From Chryseobacterium gallinarum (GTDB lineage: Bacteria; Bacteroidota; Bacteroidia; Flavobacteriales; Weeksellaceae), in assembly GCF_001021975.1 (NCBI RefSeq), contig NZ_CP009928.1, positions 1,736,001 to 1,800,000 of the forward strand: a stretch of DNA of 64,000 nt, given 5' to 3'. Positions 1 to 8,953 of the stretch are shown here, piece after piece (the first letter of the stretch is position 1; every line of letters begins with the position of its first letter). Below the pieces are notes generated by a model. The model was not told the origin of the DNA. It ran no database searches and worked only from the letters and a program-made list of their open reading frames with translations. Made by a program: the position numbers and the translations under genes.

Positions 1-80
1 ATACATCCGGATAAGATATTTGTAAGGTTTTTATATTCTGATTTCAAAAGATATTTGAGTAGAAAATAAATGGTAACACA

Positions 81-791
81 ATGGAAACAAAAATATTTGT
101 AAAAGATCAATCTCTTTGGAACCGGATTCAGGGGTTCTCCTTAGACGCTCCGGATGCTGCTTTTCCTTTTTCAAAGAAGCTGGCCAAAGAAGAAAACTGG
201 AGCCGTGATTTCACAGCAAAAGCGATAGAAGAGTATAAAAAGTTTGTTTATCTCTGCTGTATTCTTCCCAATGGAGCCTCTCCAAGCAAGATCGTAGATA
301 AAGTATGGCATATGCACCTGATCTACACCCAAAATTATTGGGAAGATTTTTGTCCCAATATTTTAAAAAGAAATCTTCACCATCATCCTTCAAAAGGAGG
401 AGTAGAAGATCAATCTAAACATCGGAACTGGTTTATATACACCTTAAAAGCGTATCAGCAAATTTTTTATATGGAAGCACCAAAAGAAATCTGGCTTCAG
501 AATACACCCTATAAAAGAAGCTGGTGGGAAAAATTCAGGATAATTCCGTTATTAGGCATTCTTTTGTTGATGTCATCCTGTCTTGGAGAGATTTTAAGTA
601 CAATTACCTCCTTGTTTATTTCACTTATGGTAGCTTTTATTTTTGGTGGGCTGATTGGAATATACCAGGGAAATAATAAACAAGATGATAAAAATGGCGG
701 AAGCTGTGGCGGAAGTAGTTGTAGTGGTGGAAGCAGCTGCGGAGGAGGTTGCGGAGGTGGATGTGGCGGATGCGGGGGTTGTGGTGGATAA
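81..791 (+). CDS. Membrane protein with glycine-rich-protein-like N-terminal domain and Gly/Cys-rich tail
   Basis: 236 aa. The N-terminal half (about residues 1-140) carries a WHMHLIYTQNYW block followed by a His cluster (LHHHP), reminiscent of the N-terminal domain of bacterial and plant 'glycine-rich domain-containing' proteins and of TIGR04222-type membrane proteins. Two hydrophobic stretches lie around residues 155-170 and 173-195. The last ~30 residues are almost only Gly, Cys and Ser in GGC/GGS repeats. The repeated WH.H and Cys tail could bind metal, but that is inference; the function is unknown. A second small membrane protein follows 19 bp downstream and is probably co-transcribed. 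The ATG at 81 is the only good start in this frame. Confidence 0.75.
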   Translation: METKIFVKDQSLWNRIQGFSLDAPDAAFPFSKKLAKEENWSRDFTAKAIEEYKKFVYLCCILPNGASPSKIVDKVWHMHLIYTQNYWEDFCPNILKRNLHHHPSKGGVEDQSKHRNWFIYTLKAYQQIFYMEAPKEIWLQNTPYKRSWWEKFRIIPLLGILLLMSSCLGEILSTITSLFISLMVAFIFGGLIGIYQGNNKQDDKNGGSCGGSSCSGGSSCGGGCGGGCGGCGGCGG

Positions 792-810
792 TCAAGTAAA
801 AATAAAAACT

Positions 811-1215
811 ATGAAAAAATTGATCATTCATTTAGTGCCGGGTGTTATTAGCTTTATTTGGCTTTTTTCAAAACACCATACTTTTAATCCGATTACTTTG
901 AAAGGTCCGGACTTTTTACAATTCTATTCAATTCTTTTATTGAGTGTTTATGCCGTAATCCCCCTGTTGAAAATGCTGAGAGAACCTGTTTCAAAAACAG
1001 TTTTGTATGGTATAAGCCTGGTTTTTATCTTGGGAATTATAAAGCTGGTGAGGGGATTGATCCTGGGAAAACCAATTGGCTTTTTAGCAATGATATTATT
1101 GTTAGAATGTATTGTGGGAATGGTATTTATTCGATCCTGTTTCAAGTATAAAATGAATAAAACAACCCGGAATACAAGATTCCGGATTTGCATATTTGAT
1201 TTAAGGTTTTTCTGA
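811..1215 (+). CDS. Small hypothetical integral membrane protein
   Basis: 134 aa, starting at the ATG at 811 (MKKLIIHLVPG). The open frame extends upstream to 655, but that part only mirrors the Gly/Cys tail of the preceding gene in another frame. About four hydrophobic segments are visible (around residues 5-20, 35-55, 62-80, 85-105), so it is an inner-membrane protein. The polar C-terminus (KMNKTTRNTRFRI) looks like read-through into intergenic sequence. It lies 19 bp behind the Gly/Cys-rich membrane protein and is likely its partner. No family recognised. Confidence 0.55.
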   Translation: MKKLIIHLVPGVISFIWLFSKHHTFNPITLKGPDFLQFYSILLLSVYAVIPLLKMLREPVSKTVLYGISLVFILGIIKLVRGLILGKPIGFLAMILLLECIVGMVFIRSCFKYKMNKTTRNTRFRICIFDLRFF

Positions 1216-1232
1216 AGTTTTATCAGAATATA

Positions 1233-2420
1233 TTATGAAATGACACCACTTCCGATAAGCTCTTCGCCGATATACCAGGACGCAAACTGCCCTTCTGCTA
1301 TAGCAGACTGCGGCTCATCAAATTCCACATAAAAAGCATCTTCAAACTGATAAAGCTTAGCTTTTTGCAAAGGCTGTCTGTATCTGAATCTGGCCATCAC
1401 ATCCATGGACTCGCCGCTTTTAAGCCTCATATCTTCACGTACCCAATGCAGCTCTGAATTGTCAATTTTTAAGGCCTTTTTATAAAGCCCCGGAAAATGA
1501 CTCCCTTCTCCTACAAAAAGAATATTGTTTTCCATATCTCTGGAAATGATAAAGCAGCTTTCTTTATGCCCCCCGATACCTAATCCTTTACTTTGTCCGA
1601 TGGTAAAAAACTGGGCTCCCTGATGCTTGCCAATCACTTTTCCATCAGTCTTTTTATATTGGATTTTGGCAGATAAAAACTTAAGCTCTTCTTCTTTAGA
1701 TGTAAACCCCGGTTTTTCTTCTGAAAATAATGGAGAATCTTTGAAAATTTCTACAATTTCACCCTCATTAGGTTTCAATTGCTGTTGTAAAAACTGAGGC
1801 AGGCTTACCTTTCCGATAAAACATAGCCCCTGTGAATCTTTTTTATCGGCGGTTACCAATCCTATTTCTTTAGCAATCTCCCTTACCTGAGGCTTTGTAA
1901 GCTCTCCGATAGGAAATAATGCTTTTGAAAGCTGGTCCTGACTCAGCTGGCAAAGAAAATAAGACTGGTCTTTGTTATTGTCTTTTCCCGCCAAAAGATG
2001 AAAAATTTCTTTTCCGCTTTCATCAAAAGTAGAATTGACTCTTGCATAATGGCCTGTGGCAACTTTATCAGCACCTAAAGACATAGCTGTCTTCATAAAA
2101 ACATCGAATTTTACCTCTCTGTTGCATAATACATCAGGATTCGGTGTTCTTCCTTTCTCGTATTCGGCGAACATATAATCAACGATTCTTTCTTTGTAAA
2201 GCTCGCTCATATCAATCACCTGAAACGGAATACCCAGCTTCTGGGCAACCATCAGTGCATCATTGCTGTCTTCAATCCAGGGACATTCATCCTCTAAAGT
2301 GACCGATGCATCATTCCAGTTTCTCATAAATAAAGCCACTACGTCATGGCCTTGTTGCTGCAGCAAATAAGCTGCAACACTTGAGTCTACACCTCCGGAG
2401 AGGCCTACTACTATTTTCAT
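1233..2420 (-). CDS. mnmA: tRNA-specific 2-thiouridylase MnmA
   Basis: 395 aa from the ATG at 2420 ([14 protein letters not shown]); an upstream in-frame ATG at 2480 would add 20 residues not seen in the family. MnmA uses ATP and persulfide sulfur to thiolate U34 of the Lys, Glu and Gln tRNAs in the cytoplasm. The PP-loop SGGVDSS is at residues 8-14, the first catalytic Cys is in the [12 protein letters not shown] motif and the second in [10 protein letters not shown]. The beta-barrel C-terminal domain with FRYRQ and AIAEGQ motifs is present, so the protein is full length. It is convergent with the small membrane protein upstream in the window. Confidence 0.95.
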   Translation of the reverse strand: MKIVVGLSGGVDSSVAAYLLQQQGHDVVALFMRNWNDASVTLEDECPWIEDSNDALMVAQKLGIPFQVIDMSELYKERIVDYMFAEYEKGRTPNPDVLCNREVKFDVFMKTAMSLGADKVATGHYARVNSTFDESGKEIFHLLAGKDNNKDQSYFLCQLSQDQLSKALFPIGELTKPQVREIAKEIGLVTADKKDSQGLCFIGKVSLPQFLQQQLKPNEGEIVEIFKDSPLFSEEKPGFTSKEEELKFLSAKIQYKKTDGKVIGKHQGAQFFTIGQSKGLGIGGHKESCFIISRDMENNILFVGEGSHFPGLYKKALKIDNSELHWVREDMRLKSGESMDVMARFRYRQPLQKAKLYQFEDAFYVEFDEPQSAIAEGQFASWYIGEELIGSGVIS

Positions 2421-2631
2421 TATTTTCAATTTTACGAAACTCTTAACGGGAGTTCTTAGTTTGACGCGGCAAAAATACAACTAATAAATTCGTAAAAAAA
2501 CCATATTTTTAAACATTGATAAAAACAATTTTAAATTAAATAACACCATATATGATACTTTTCAACAGCCAGACAGAGATAAAAAAGTGCTGATTGAGGA
2601 AGAATCTTTACACAAAATAAAATATTTAAAT

Positions 2632-3162
2632 ATGAAAAAGTTTATTATTCCACTGATGTTAATGTTCTTTTCAGGAACAGTTTTTTCCCAGATTTCAGTA
2701 GGTACACCAGCCCAGGAAAATAACCGTTGGACTTTCGGAGGAGGAATTGGTTTGGGATTCGGAAGCAACAGCGCTTTTTATCTGCAGGCATCACCGAGGG
2801 TAGGATACAGGCTTACCAATGATCTTGAAGGAGGTGTGGTGGGAAGTGTTTCATGGCAGACTTCAGACTATTACAGATCTACGATGTTTGGAATAGGTCC
2901 GTTTATCAATTATTATTTTGCCAGATCATTCTATGTCGGGGCCAATCTCCAGCATTATTTTATTAATTATAAAGATAAATACTACGATTATAAATACAAC
3001 AAGGAAGAAACAGCATTATACCTTGGTGGAGGATATATGCAAAGGATCGGAAATAATTCTTTTATGCAGTTGGGATTAATGTACAATGTTCTCTATAAGG
3101 AAAACTCCAGTGTATTTTCAAGTGGACTGATCCCGAATATAGGCTTTGTTGTAGGACTTTAA
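2632..3162 (+). CDS. Outer membrane beta-barrel protein
   Basis: 176 aa. The ATG at 2632 gives a signal peptide (KKFIIPLMLMFFSGTVFSQ) with the usual Bacteroidota cleavage after SQ; the 15 residues available upstream do not fit. The mature part shows alternating hydrophobic/aromatic strands with GGGIGLGFGS, VGYRL and YVGANLQHYF segments typical of small porin-like outer-membrane barrels (OmpA/PorT-like beta-barrel families), ending IGFVVGL. Ligand and function unknown. It is a single gene, divergent from mnmA and followed by a ~290-bp intergenic region with repeats. Confidence 0.75.
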   Translation: MKKFIIPLMLMFFSGTVFSQISVGTPAQENNRWTFGGGIGLGFGSNSAFYLQASPRVGYRLTNDLEGGVVGSVSWQTSDYYRSTMFGIGPFINYYFARSFYVGANLQHYFINYKDKYYDYKYNKEETALYLGGGYMQRIGNNSFMQLGLMYNVLYKENSSVFSSGLIPNIGFVVGL

Positions 3163-3325
3163 TAGATGCCGGAAGTTACTTTCAGTTATAATACTGACAG
3201 TAAACAACAATTTATTTTATTGTAAAGAAGATAAAACAGAGGAATGTTTATTCTTTAGGGTTCATCAGAAATTCCCCATAAAAAACAATAAATTTTATAT
3301 TATGGTCCATCAATATCAATAGGGG

Positions 3326-3378
3326 GCGGGCTTTAGCCCGCATAAATCAAATATCCCCATTCCATGGGCTTTAGCCCA
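3326..3378. repeat. Pair of REP-like palindromes with GGGCTTTAGCCC core
   Basis: Two perfect palindromes, 3326-3341 (GCGGGCTTTAGCCCGC) and 3365-3378 (TGGGCTTTAGCCCA), share the core GGGCTTTAGCCC and are 23 bp apart in the gap between the outer-membrane protein and clpC. They are GC-rich compared with the surroundings. This form resembles dispersed intergenic repeats; copy number elsewhere cannot be judged from the window. Confidence 0.6.
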
Positions 3379-3400
3379 AACATAAGAACACCATAAACAA

Positions 3401-3427
3401 AAAAGCATCGGGAATTCCCGATGCTTT
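3401..3427 (-). terminator. Rho-independent terminator of clpC
   Basis: A perfect stem (AAAAGCATCGGG / CCCGATGCTTT around AATT) starts 22 bp beyond the clpC stop. Upstream A-rich sequence gives a U-rich tail in the minus-strand transcript. It could also work for the plus-strand gene at 2632. Confidence 0.75.
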
Positions 3428-3449
3428 AATCAAAAATTAAATTATTTAT

Positions 3450-5987
3450 TTAAGACTGAGAAGACTTCTCAGCTGCAGATTTCTTGGCTTTCTGTGTTTT
3501 TCCGGCTAAACCGTCTTTGGCTTCATTAAGATCAAGAACTACGGTTTCTCCTTCATTCAATTGTTTATTCACCAGCATTTCTGCCAATAAATCCTCAATA
3601 TATTTCTGGATAGCCCGTTTCAATGGTCTTGCTCCGAAATCTTTATCCCATCCTTTTTCAGAAATAAAGTCTTTGGCTTCTTCAGTCAATTCTACTTTAT
3701 ATCCTAATTTTTCAAGTCTTCCGTACAGCTTATTAAGCTCAATATCAATAATTTTCTTGATATCATCCTGTACAAGAGAGTTGAAGATAATAATATCATC
3801 AATTCTGTTCAGGAATTCAGGAGCAAATGCTTTCTTAAGGGCATTTTCAATTGTGCTTCTTGCTCTGTTGTCGGAACTTGATTTCTTAGCTGAAGTTCCG
3901 AATCCTACACCATCTCCGAAATCTTTGAGATCTCTTGTTCCGATATTGGAAGTAAGGATAATAATTGTATTTCTAAAGTCGATTTTTCTTCCTAAACTAT
4001 CTGTAACGTGTCCTTCATCCAAGATCTGCAACAGGATATTGAATACATCAGGGTGAGCTTTTTCAATCTCATCCAACAGAACCACAGCATAAGGTTTTCT
4101 TCTTACTGCTTCGGTCAGCTGGCCACCTTCTTCATATCCTACATATCCCGGAGGCGCACCTACTAATCTTGAAACAGCGAATTTTTCCATGTATTCACTC
4201 ATATCAATTCTGATCAATGCTTCGTCAGAATCAAATAATTCCCTTGCCATTACTTTCGCCAGCTCGGTTTTACCTACCCCGGTTGTCCCCAGGAAGATAA
4301 AGGTACCGATAGGACGGTTTGGATCTTTAAGTCCGGCCCTGTTTCTCTGAATGGCTTTTACCACTTTTTTCACAGCATCTTCCTGACCGATCACTTTTCC
4401 GTTCAGTTTGCCGTCCATCTGGGCAAGTTTGTCGAGTTCGTTTTTACCTACTTTTGTTACAGGCACCCCGCTCATCATAGAAACCACTTCTGCTACATTT
4501 TCTTCCGTTACGGTTTCTTTTTTCTCCTTCACGTCTTTATCCCATTTTTCCTGAGCCGAGTTAAGTTCCATCTGAAGACGTTCTTCCTCATCTTTAAGCT
4601 TTCTGGCTTCCAGATAATCCTGGGCTTTTACCGCTTTTTGTTTTAATTCTTTGATGTCTTCGATTTTTTTCTCGAAGTCAATGATTTCCGTAGGGACTTT
4701 CATGTTTTTAATGTAAACACGTGATCCTGCTTCATCCATCGCATCAATAGCTTTATCCGGTAAAAAACGGTCTGTTATATATCTTGATGTCAAATTGACA
4801 CAAGCGGCTATCGCTTCAGGCGTATAAATTACATTGTGATGTTCTTCATACTTGTCTTTGATCTGATTCAAAATCTGAATGGTTTCCTCAATAGAAGTAG
4901 GCTCCACCATTACTTTCTGGAATCTTCTTTCTAATGCTCCATCTTTTTCAATATACTGACGGTATTCATCAAGCGTCGTAGCCCCGATGCATTGGATTTC
5001 CCCTCTTGCTAAGGCAGGCTTAAACATGTTGGAGGCATCCAAACTTCCTGTGGAACTTCCGGCGCCTACAATGGTATGGAGCTCGTCAATAAATAAGATG
5101 ACATCCCTGTTCTTTTCCAGCTCAGTCATAATGGCCTTCATTCTTTCTTCAAACTGACCACGATATTTGGTTCCGGCTACTAAACTGGCCAGATCTAAAG
5201 TGATCACACGTTTTCCGTAAAGAACCCTGGAGACTTTTTTCTGTTGAATCCTTAATGCCAGTCCTTCTGCAATCGCAGATTTACCAACTCCCGGTTCCCC
5301 AATGAGAAGAGGGTTATTTTTCTTTCTTCGTGATAGGATCTGGGAAACCCTCTCAATTTCTTTTTCACGTCCGATTACAGGGTCCAGCTTTCCGTCTCTT
5401 GCCAGAGAAGTCAGGTCTCTACCAAAGTTATCCAATGTAGGCGTTTTACTTTTTGCAGAACCTAAATTTCCTGTAGGCTTTCTCATTTGCTCAAATTCTT
5501 CTCTCTCATCATCATCATCGTATGCACTCATCTGAGGTGCTTGTCCTGAATTTTTGAGCATAGTCTGATACTCTCTTGAAACACCTTCATAGTCGATGTC
5601 ATAAGCTCCTAAAATGTTTGAAGTAGGATCCTCATATTTATAAAGAATACCCAAAAGCAAATGAACGGTATTAATTTCATTGCTTTTATATTGCCGGCAT
5701 TCTAACTCTGCACGTTTAATGGCATGATCTGCCATCTTGGTGAAAGAAATATTAGTAACCTCCTCAGAAATAGGATTAAGACTTGCTGTATTTAGAGTTT
5801 CAATTTTTCTTCTGATTTGTGTTAAATCCGCATTAAGGTTTTGAAGGATTTCTTTTGCAGAGTTTTCCGTTTTTATAATACCTAAAAGTAGATGTTCTGT
5901 ATTGAGAAATTCACTTTTCAGCCTTTTAGCTTCGCTTTTGCTTTGTTTGAACACCTGGCTCAAACCTTGTGAAAACTTATAGTCCAT
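3450..5987 (-). CDS. clpC: ATP-dependent Clp protease ATP-binding subunit ClpC
   Basis: About 845 aa from the ATG at 5987 (MDYKFSQGLSQ); an ATG four codons upstream is also possible. Order of domains: Clp N-domain repeats (1-145), AAA1 with Walker A GEPGVGKSAIAEG and DELHTIVGAG, a UVR-like coiled middle domain (QDYLEARKLKDEEERL), AAA2 with Walker A GTTGVGKTELA and the sensor NRIDDIIIF, and a Clp-D2-small C-terminal domain. It unfolds substrates for ClpP in the cytoplasm. The UVR-type middle segment, shorter than the ClpB coiled-coil propeller, argues for ClpC rather than the ClpB disaggregase. Monocistronic with its own terminator. Confidence 0.93.
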   Translation of the reverse strand: MDYKFSQGLSQVFKQSKSEAKRLKSEFLNTEHLLLGIIKTENSAKEILQNLNADLTQIRRKIETLNTASLNPISEEVTNISFTKMADHAIKRAELECRQYKSNEINTVHLLLGILYKYEDPTSNILGAYDIDYEGVSREYQTMLKNSGQAPQMSAYDDDDEREEFEQMRKPTGNLGSAKSKTPTLDNFGRDLTSLARDGKLDPVIGREKEIERVSQILSRRKKNNPLLIGEPGVGKSAIAEGLALRIQQKKVSRVLYGKRVITLDLASLVAGTKYRGQFEERMKAIMTELEKNRDVILFIDELHTIVGAGSSTGSLDASNMFKPALARGEIQCIGATTLDEYRQYIEKDGALERRFQKVMVEPTSIEETIQILNQIKDKYEEHHNVIYTPEAIAACVNLTSRYITDRFLPDKAIDAMDEAGSRVYIKNMKVPTEIIDFEKKIEDIKELKQKAVKAQDYLEARKLKDEEERLQMELNSAQEKWDKDVKEKKETVTEENVAEVVSMMSGVPVTKVGKNELDKLAQMDGKLNGKVIGQEDAVKKVVKAIQRNRAGLKDPNRPIGTFIFLGTTGVGKTELAKVMARELFDSDEALIRIDMSEYMEKFAVSRLVGAPPGYVGYEEGGQLTEAVRRKPYAVVLLDEIEKAHPDVFNILLQILDEGHVTDSLGRKIDFRNTIIILTSNIGTRDLKDFGDGVGFGTSAKKSSSDNRARSTIENALKKAFAPEFLNRIDDIIIFNSLVQDDIKKIIDIELNKLYGRLEKLGYKVELTEEAKDFISEKGWDKDFGARPLKRAIQKYIEDLLAEMLVNKQLNEGETVVLDLNEAKDGLAGKTQKAKKSAAEKSSQS

Positions 5988-6138
5988 AATATATCTCATT
6001 AGAATAAAAGCAACGTTGCTTTTTATTCATTATCTAAATTACAAATATTTTACCAAAAATCAATTAATGACTTTATGGCAGAAAAAATTTTATTATCTTA
6101 TTGAAAATGATTAAGTTTGTTATCCTTAAAATTTCCCC

Positions 6139-6363
6139 ATGAATCCTGAAATTACTACTTATATTGGATACTCTGCTTCTGTTTTTATCGTACTGAGTTT
6201 CATCCTGAAAGATGTAAGAAAAATCAGAGTGGTCAATATGATTGGTTGTATCTGTTTTGTCATTTATGGTTTTTTTAGTGGTCCGTTATGGCCGGTTATC
6301 ATACCCAACGGGTTGATTTGCTTTATTCAGATGTATCATTTACTGACCGGAAAAAAATCCTGA
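6139..6363 (+). CDS. Small SemiSWEET/YgjV-like membrane protein
   Basis: 74 aa with three hydrophobic segments (about residues 7-25, 31-48, 49-68). The GYSASVFIVLSFILKDVRKIRVVN start and the N-x-IGCICFVIYG repeat match the single triple-helix unit of SemiSWEET/YgjV-like proteins, which may dimerise to transport small sugars or metabolites. Substrate unknown. Its TGA stop overlaps the ATG of the glycosyltransferase (TGATG), so the two are translationally coupled. Confidence 0.7.
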   Translation: MNPEITTYIGYSASVFIVLSFILKDVRKIRVVNMIGCICFVIYGFFSGPLWPVIIPNGLICFIQMYHLLTGKKS

Positions 6364-7472
6364 TGAAGAAAAAAATCATTACATCAGCTTTCAGTAATCT
6401 GTATACGGATCAGCGCATTGAAAAGGTTTGCAGGACCCTTCATGAAAACGGTTATGAGGTGGAGTTGATAGGAAATGATTGGAAAGGAGCCGAAGAAATG
6501 GAACGGCCTTATCCTTTTTCACGAATACATCTGGCTTCAAAAAGCTTAAAGACAGCCTATTTTGAGTTTAATTGGAAGCTTTACCATGTACTCAAAAGAA
6601 AAGCAGACCGGAATACCATTCTTCATGCTAATGATGTGGATGCCTTGTTATCAAACTATCTTATCGCCAGAAAGCTGAATATCCCGCTGGTTTTTGACAG
6701 CCATGAGATTTTTTCAGAAATGCCTGCCATTCAGGGCAAAATGTCACAAAAGGTGTGGCGGTATGTAGAAGAAAAGATTATTCCCCAGCTACAGTGGATG
6801 GTGACAGCCAGTGAAAGTTATGCAAAATGGTTCCGAAAAAAATACGGAATAGACGCTGTGGTGGTTCAGAATGCTCCAAGAAAACTGGATTTTACAATAG
6901 AAATTCCTCAAAATTCACCCAGAATATTTTTATACCAGGGAGCCCTTAATCCTTTCCGGGGAATTGATAAAGCCATTATGGCGATGCATTATCTGGAAGG
7001 AGTCATTTTTAAAATTGCCGGAGACGGTCCAAGAAAAAAAGAATATGAAGAACTGGTCAACAGGGAAAAGCTTCAGCATAAAGTTCAGTTTCTGGGAAAA
7101 CTAAAACCCGAGGACTTAAGAAAAATAACCGTGACAGCAGATGTCGGAATGAGCATAGAAGAGAACGGGGGAGATAGCTATCTTTATTCATTGCCCAATA
7201 AGGTATTGGACTGTATCCAGTCAAGGGTTCCTTTAATTTTGTCTGATCTTCCCGAATTGCGAAATATTAAAAATCAGTTTGACATAGGAGAAATCATTAA
7301 AAATCATCATCCTGAAAATATTGCGGAAGCAGTAAAAAAGGTTTTGGAGAAAGGAAGAAAAAATTATCAGCTGGAGCTTGAAAAAGCATCCAAAGTGCTG
7401 TGTTGGGAAAATGAAGAAATACAATTATTAAAAGTTTTTCAAAAAGCAGGTTTGGCTACAGGCTTCAGGTAA
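6363..7472 (+). CDS. Glycosyltransferase family 4-type
   Basis: 369 aa starting at ATG 6363, which overlaps the preceding stop by one base. The GT-B fold is visible: an N-terminal domain with HANDVDALLSNYLIARKL and FDSHEIFSE, and a C-terminal domain with YQGALNPFRGIDKAI, KIAGDGPRKKEYEEL and a SYLYSLPNKVLDCIQSRVPLILSDLPE acceptor/donor-binding region. This pattern is typical of GT1/GT4 enzymes acting in surface polysaccharide or LPS assembly. It is coupled to a small transporter-like protein and lies near two other glycosyltransferases. Confidence 0.85.
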   Translation: MKKKIITSAFSNLYTDQRIEKVCRTLHENGYEVELIGNDWKGAEEMERPYPFSRIHLASKSLKTAYFEFNWKLYHVLKRKADRNTILHANDVDALLSNYLIARKLNIPLVFDSHEIFSEMPAIQGKMSQKVWRYVEEKIIPQLQWMVTASESYAKWFRKKYGIDAVVVQNAPRKLDFTIEIPQNSPRIFLYQGALNPFRGIDKAIMAMHYLEGVIFKIAGDGPRKKEYEELVNREKLQHKVQFLGKLKPEDLRKITVTADVGMSIEENGGDSYLYSLPNKVLDCIQSRVPLILSDLPELRNIKNQFDIGEIIKNHHPENIAEAVKKVLEKGRKNYQLELEKASKVLCWENEEIQLLKVFQKAGLATGFR

Positions 7473-7530
7473 CAGGTTAATATCTGAAATAGCTTACTGC
7501 CTGAATCTTATCGCCTAAAGCATAATTTCT

Positions 7531-7538
7531 TATCTTTG
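7531..7538 (+). promoter_or_regulatory. Bacteroidota-type -7 box upstream of sufE
   Basis: TATCTTTG matches the TAnnTTTG consensus of the Bacteroidota primary sigma factor. It lies 22 bp before the sufE ATG. A -33 TTTG is not well preserved. Confidence 0.5.
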
Positions 7539-7559
7539 CACAAAGAAATTTGATTTAAA

Positions 7560-7979
7560 ATGACCATTAAGGAAAAACAGCAGGAAATAATCGAAGAATT
7601 CGCATTTCTTGAAGATTGGGAGCAGAAATATGAGTATATCATAGATCTTGGCAAGGAATTAAAAGGACTTTCGGATGATAAGAAGACAGAAGAAAACCTG
7701 ATTAAAGGCTGCCAGAGCAAAGTATGGATTGATGCTGAATTTAAAGATGGAAAGCTTTTCTTTAATGCAGATTCTGACGGAATTCTTCCAAAGGGAATCG
7801 TTTCTCTTTTGGTGAGCATTTACAGCGGGCATTCTACACAGGAAATTTTAGATTCAGATTTTGAGTTTATTTCAGAAATAGGTCTTCAGGAGTTTCTTTC
7901 TCCTTCCAGGGCAAACGGATTAATGGCCATGACCAAGCAGATTAAATTTTACGCAGTCGCTTATCAGCTGAAATCGTAA
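7560..7979 (+). CDS. sufE: Fe-S cluster assembly sulfur-transfer protein SufE
   Basis: 139 aa, the normal length of SufE. The motif LIKGCQSKVWI contains the Cys that accepts persulfide from the SufS cysteine desulfurase and passes it to SufB. Flanking features WEQKYEYIIDLGKEL near the N-terminus and LSPSRANGLMAM near the C-terminus are also typical. No other suf genes are in the window. The stop is 2 bp before the GTG of the following glycosyltransferase, suggesting co-transcription. Confidence 0.93.
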   Translation: MTIKEKQQEIIEEFAFLEDWEQKYEYIIDLGKELKGLSDDKKTEENLIKGCQSKVWIDAEFKDGKLFFNADSDGILPKGIVSLLVSIYSGHSTQEILDSDFEFISEIGLQEFLSPSRANGLMAMTKQIKFYAVAYQLKS

Positions 7980-7981
7980 TT

Positions 7982-8953
7982 GTGACCAGAATTTTAGCAT
8001 ATCGTTTTTCTGCTTTTGGAGACGTTGCCATGACAGCTCCGGTTTTCAGAGAATTCCTGGAACAAAACCCAGATGTAGAAATTGTAATGGTTTCCAGAAA
8101 AAATTTTGAAGCCTTATTTGCTGGTATTCCGAATCTTATATTTAAAGGAATCAATTTAGATGACTATAAAGGACTTTTTGGATTAAACAGGTTGAGTAAC
8201 GAACTGATCCGAGAATTCAACCCCGATTTTATCGCTAATCTTCATGATGTAATCCGTACCAAGGTATTGGACAGGATTTATAAAAGGAAAGGACTTAAGG
8301 TCTTCAAAATTGATAAAGGAAAGGAAGAAAAGGAACATCTTACCGATGTATGGAACTTAAATAAGGTTCAATTAAAAAAAACCGTTGAGCGGTACGCTGA
8401 TGTTTTTCGGAAAATGGGCTTTAAAGTAGAATTGTCTCATCAGCTAAGGCCGGCTTCCACAGCGAAGTCCGGAATTGGCTTTGCTCCGTTTGCCCAGCAT
8501 AAAGGGAAAATGCTTCCTCTGGAAAAATCATACGAGCTGGCCAGGCTTTTGGCACAAAAACACACTGTTTATTTTTTCGGAGGTGGAAAAAAGGAAACCG
8601 AAACTCTTGAAAAGTGGGAAGAACAGATTCCCAACACCAAAAGCCTCTCAGGGAAACTGAGCCTTTCGGAAGAACTGAATAAAATTTCAGAACTGGAGCT
8701 GATGATTTCAATGGATTCTGCTAATATGCATCTTGCCAGTCTGATGGGGACAAGATGTATATCTGTATGGGGAGCTACACATCCTTATGCGGGGTTTCTG
8801 GGCTTTGGTCAGAGCGAAAATGATGTGGTTCAGGTCAATGATCTTACCTGCAGACCCTGTTCTGTTTTTGGGGATAAAGAATGTTATCGCGGAGATTGGG
8901 CCTGTCTGGAAGAGCTTGATATCCGTAAAATAATAAAAGTTGTTAATCTTTAA
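7982..8953 (+). CDS. Glycosyltransferase family 9 (heptosyltransferase-like)
   Basis: 323 aa from a GTG start 2 bp after sufE. N-terminal RFSAFGDVAMTAPVFREF is the GT9 signature; the C-terminal domain has GFAPFAQHKGKMLP, the FGGGKKETETLEKW strand, LSLSEELNKISELELMISMDSANMHLASLMGTRCISVWGATHP and a CRPCSVFG.KECYRGDWACL tail with several Cys. GT9 enzymes add heptose or related sugars to LPS core at the inner membrane face. The exact sugar cannot be told. The 3' end overlaps the convergent gene by 11 bp. Confidence 0.87.
   Translation: MTRILAYRFSAFGDVAMTAPVFREFLEQNPDVEIVMVSRKNFEALFAGIPNLIFKGINLDDYKGLFGLNRLSNELIREFNPDFIANLHDVIRTKVLDRIYKRKGLKVFKIDKGKEEKEHLTDVWNLNKVQLKKTVERYADVFRKMGFKVELSHQLRPASTAKSGIGFAPFAQHKGKMLPLEKSYELARLLAQKHTVYFFGGGKKETETLEKWEEQIPNTKSLSGKLSLSEELNKISELELMISMDSANMHLASLMGTRCISVWGATHPYAGFLGFGQSENDVVQVNDLTCRPCSVFGDKECYRGDWACLEELDIRKIIKVVNL

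Noticed and set aside
655..810. Upstream extension of the open frame of the small membrane protein
   Set aside because: It is the Gly/Cys repeat of the preceding gene read in another frame (Glu/Val/Ala-rich); ATG at 811 is the real start.
4000..5600. Open frames on the plus strand across clpC
   Set aside because: Shadows of a conserved gene; Ser/Leu-rich and without similarity.
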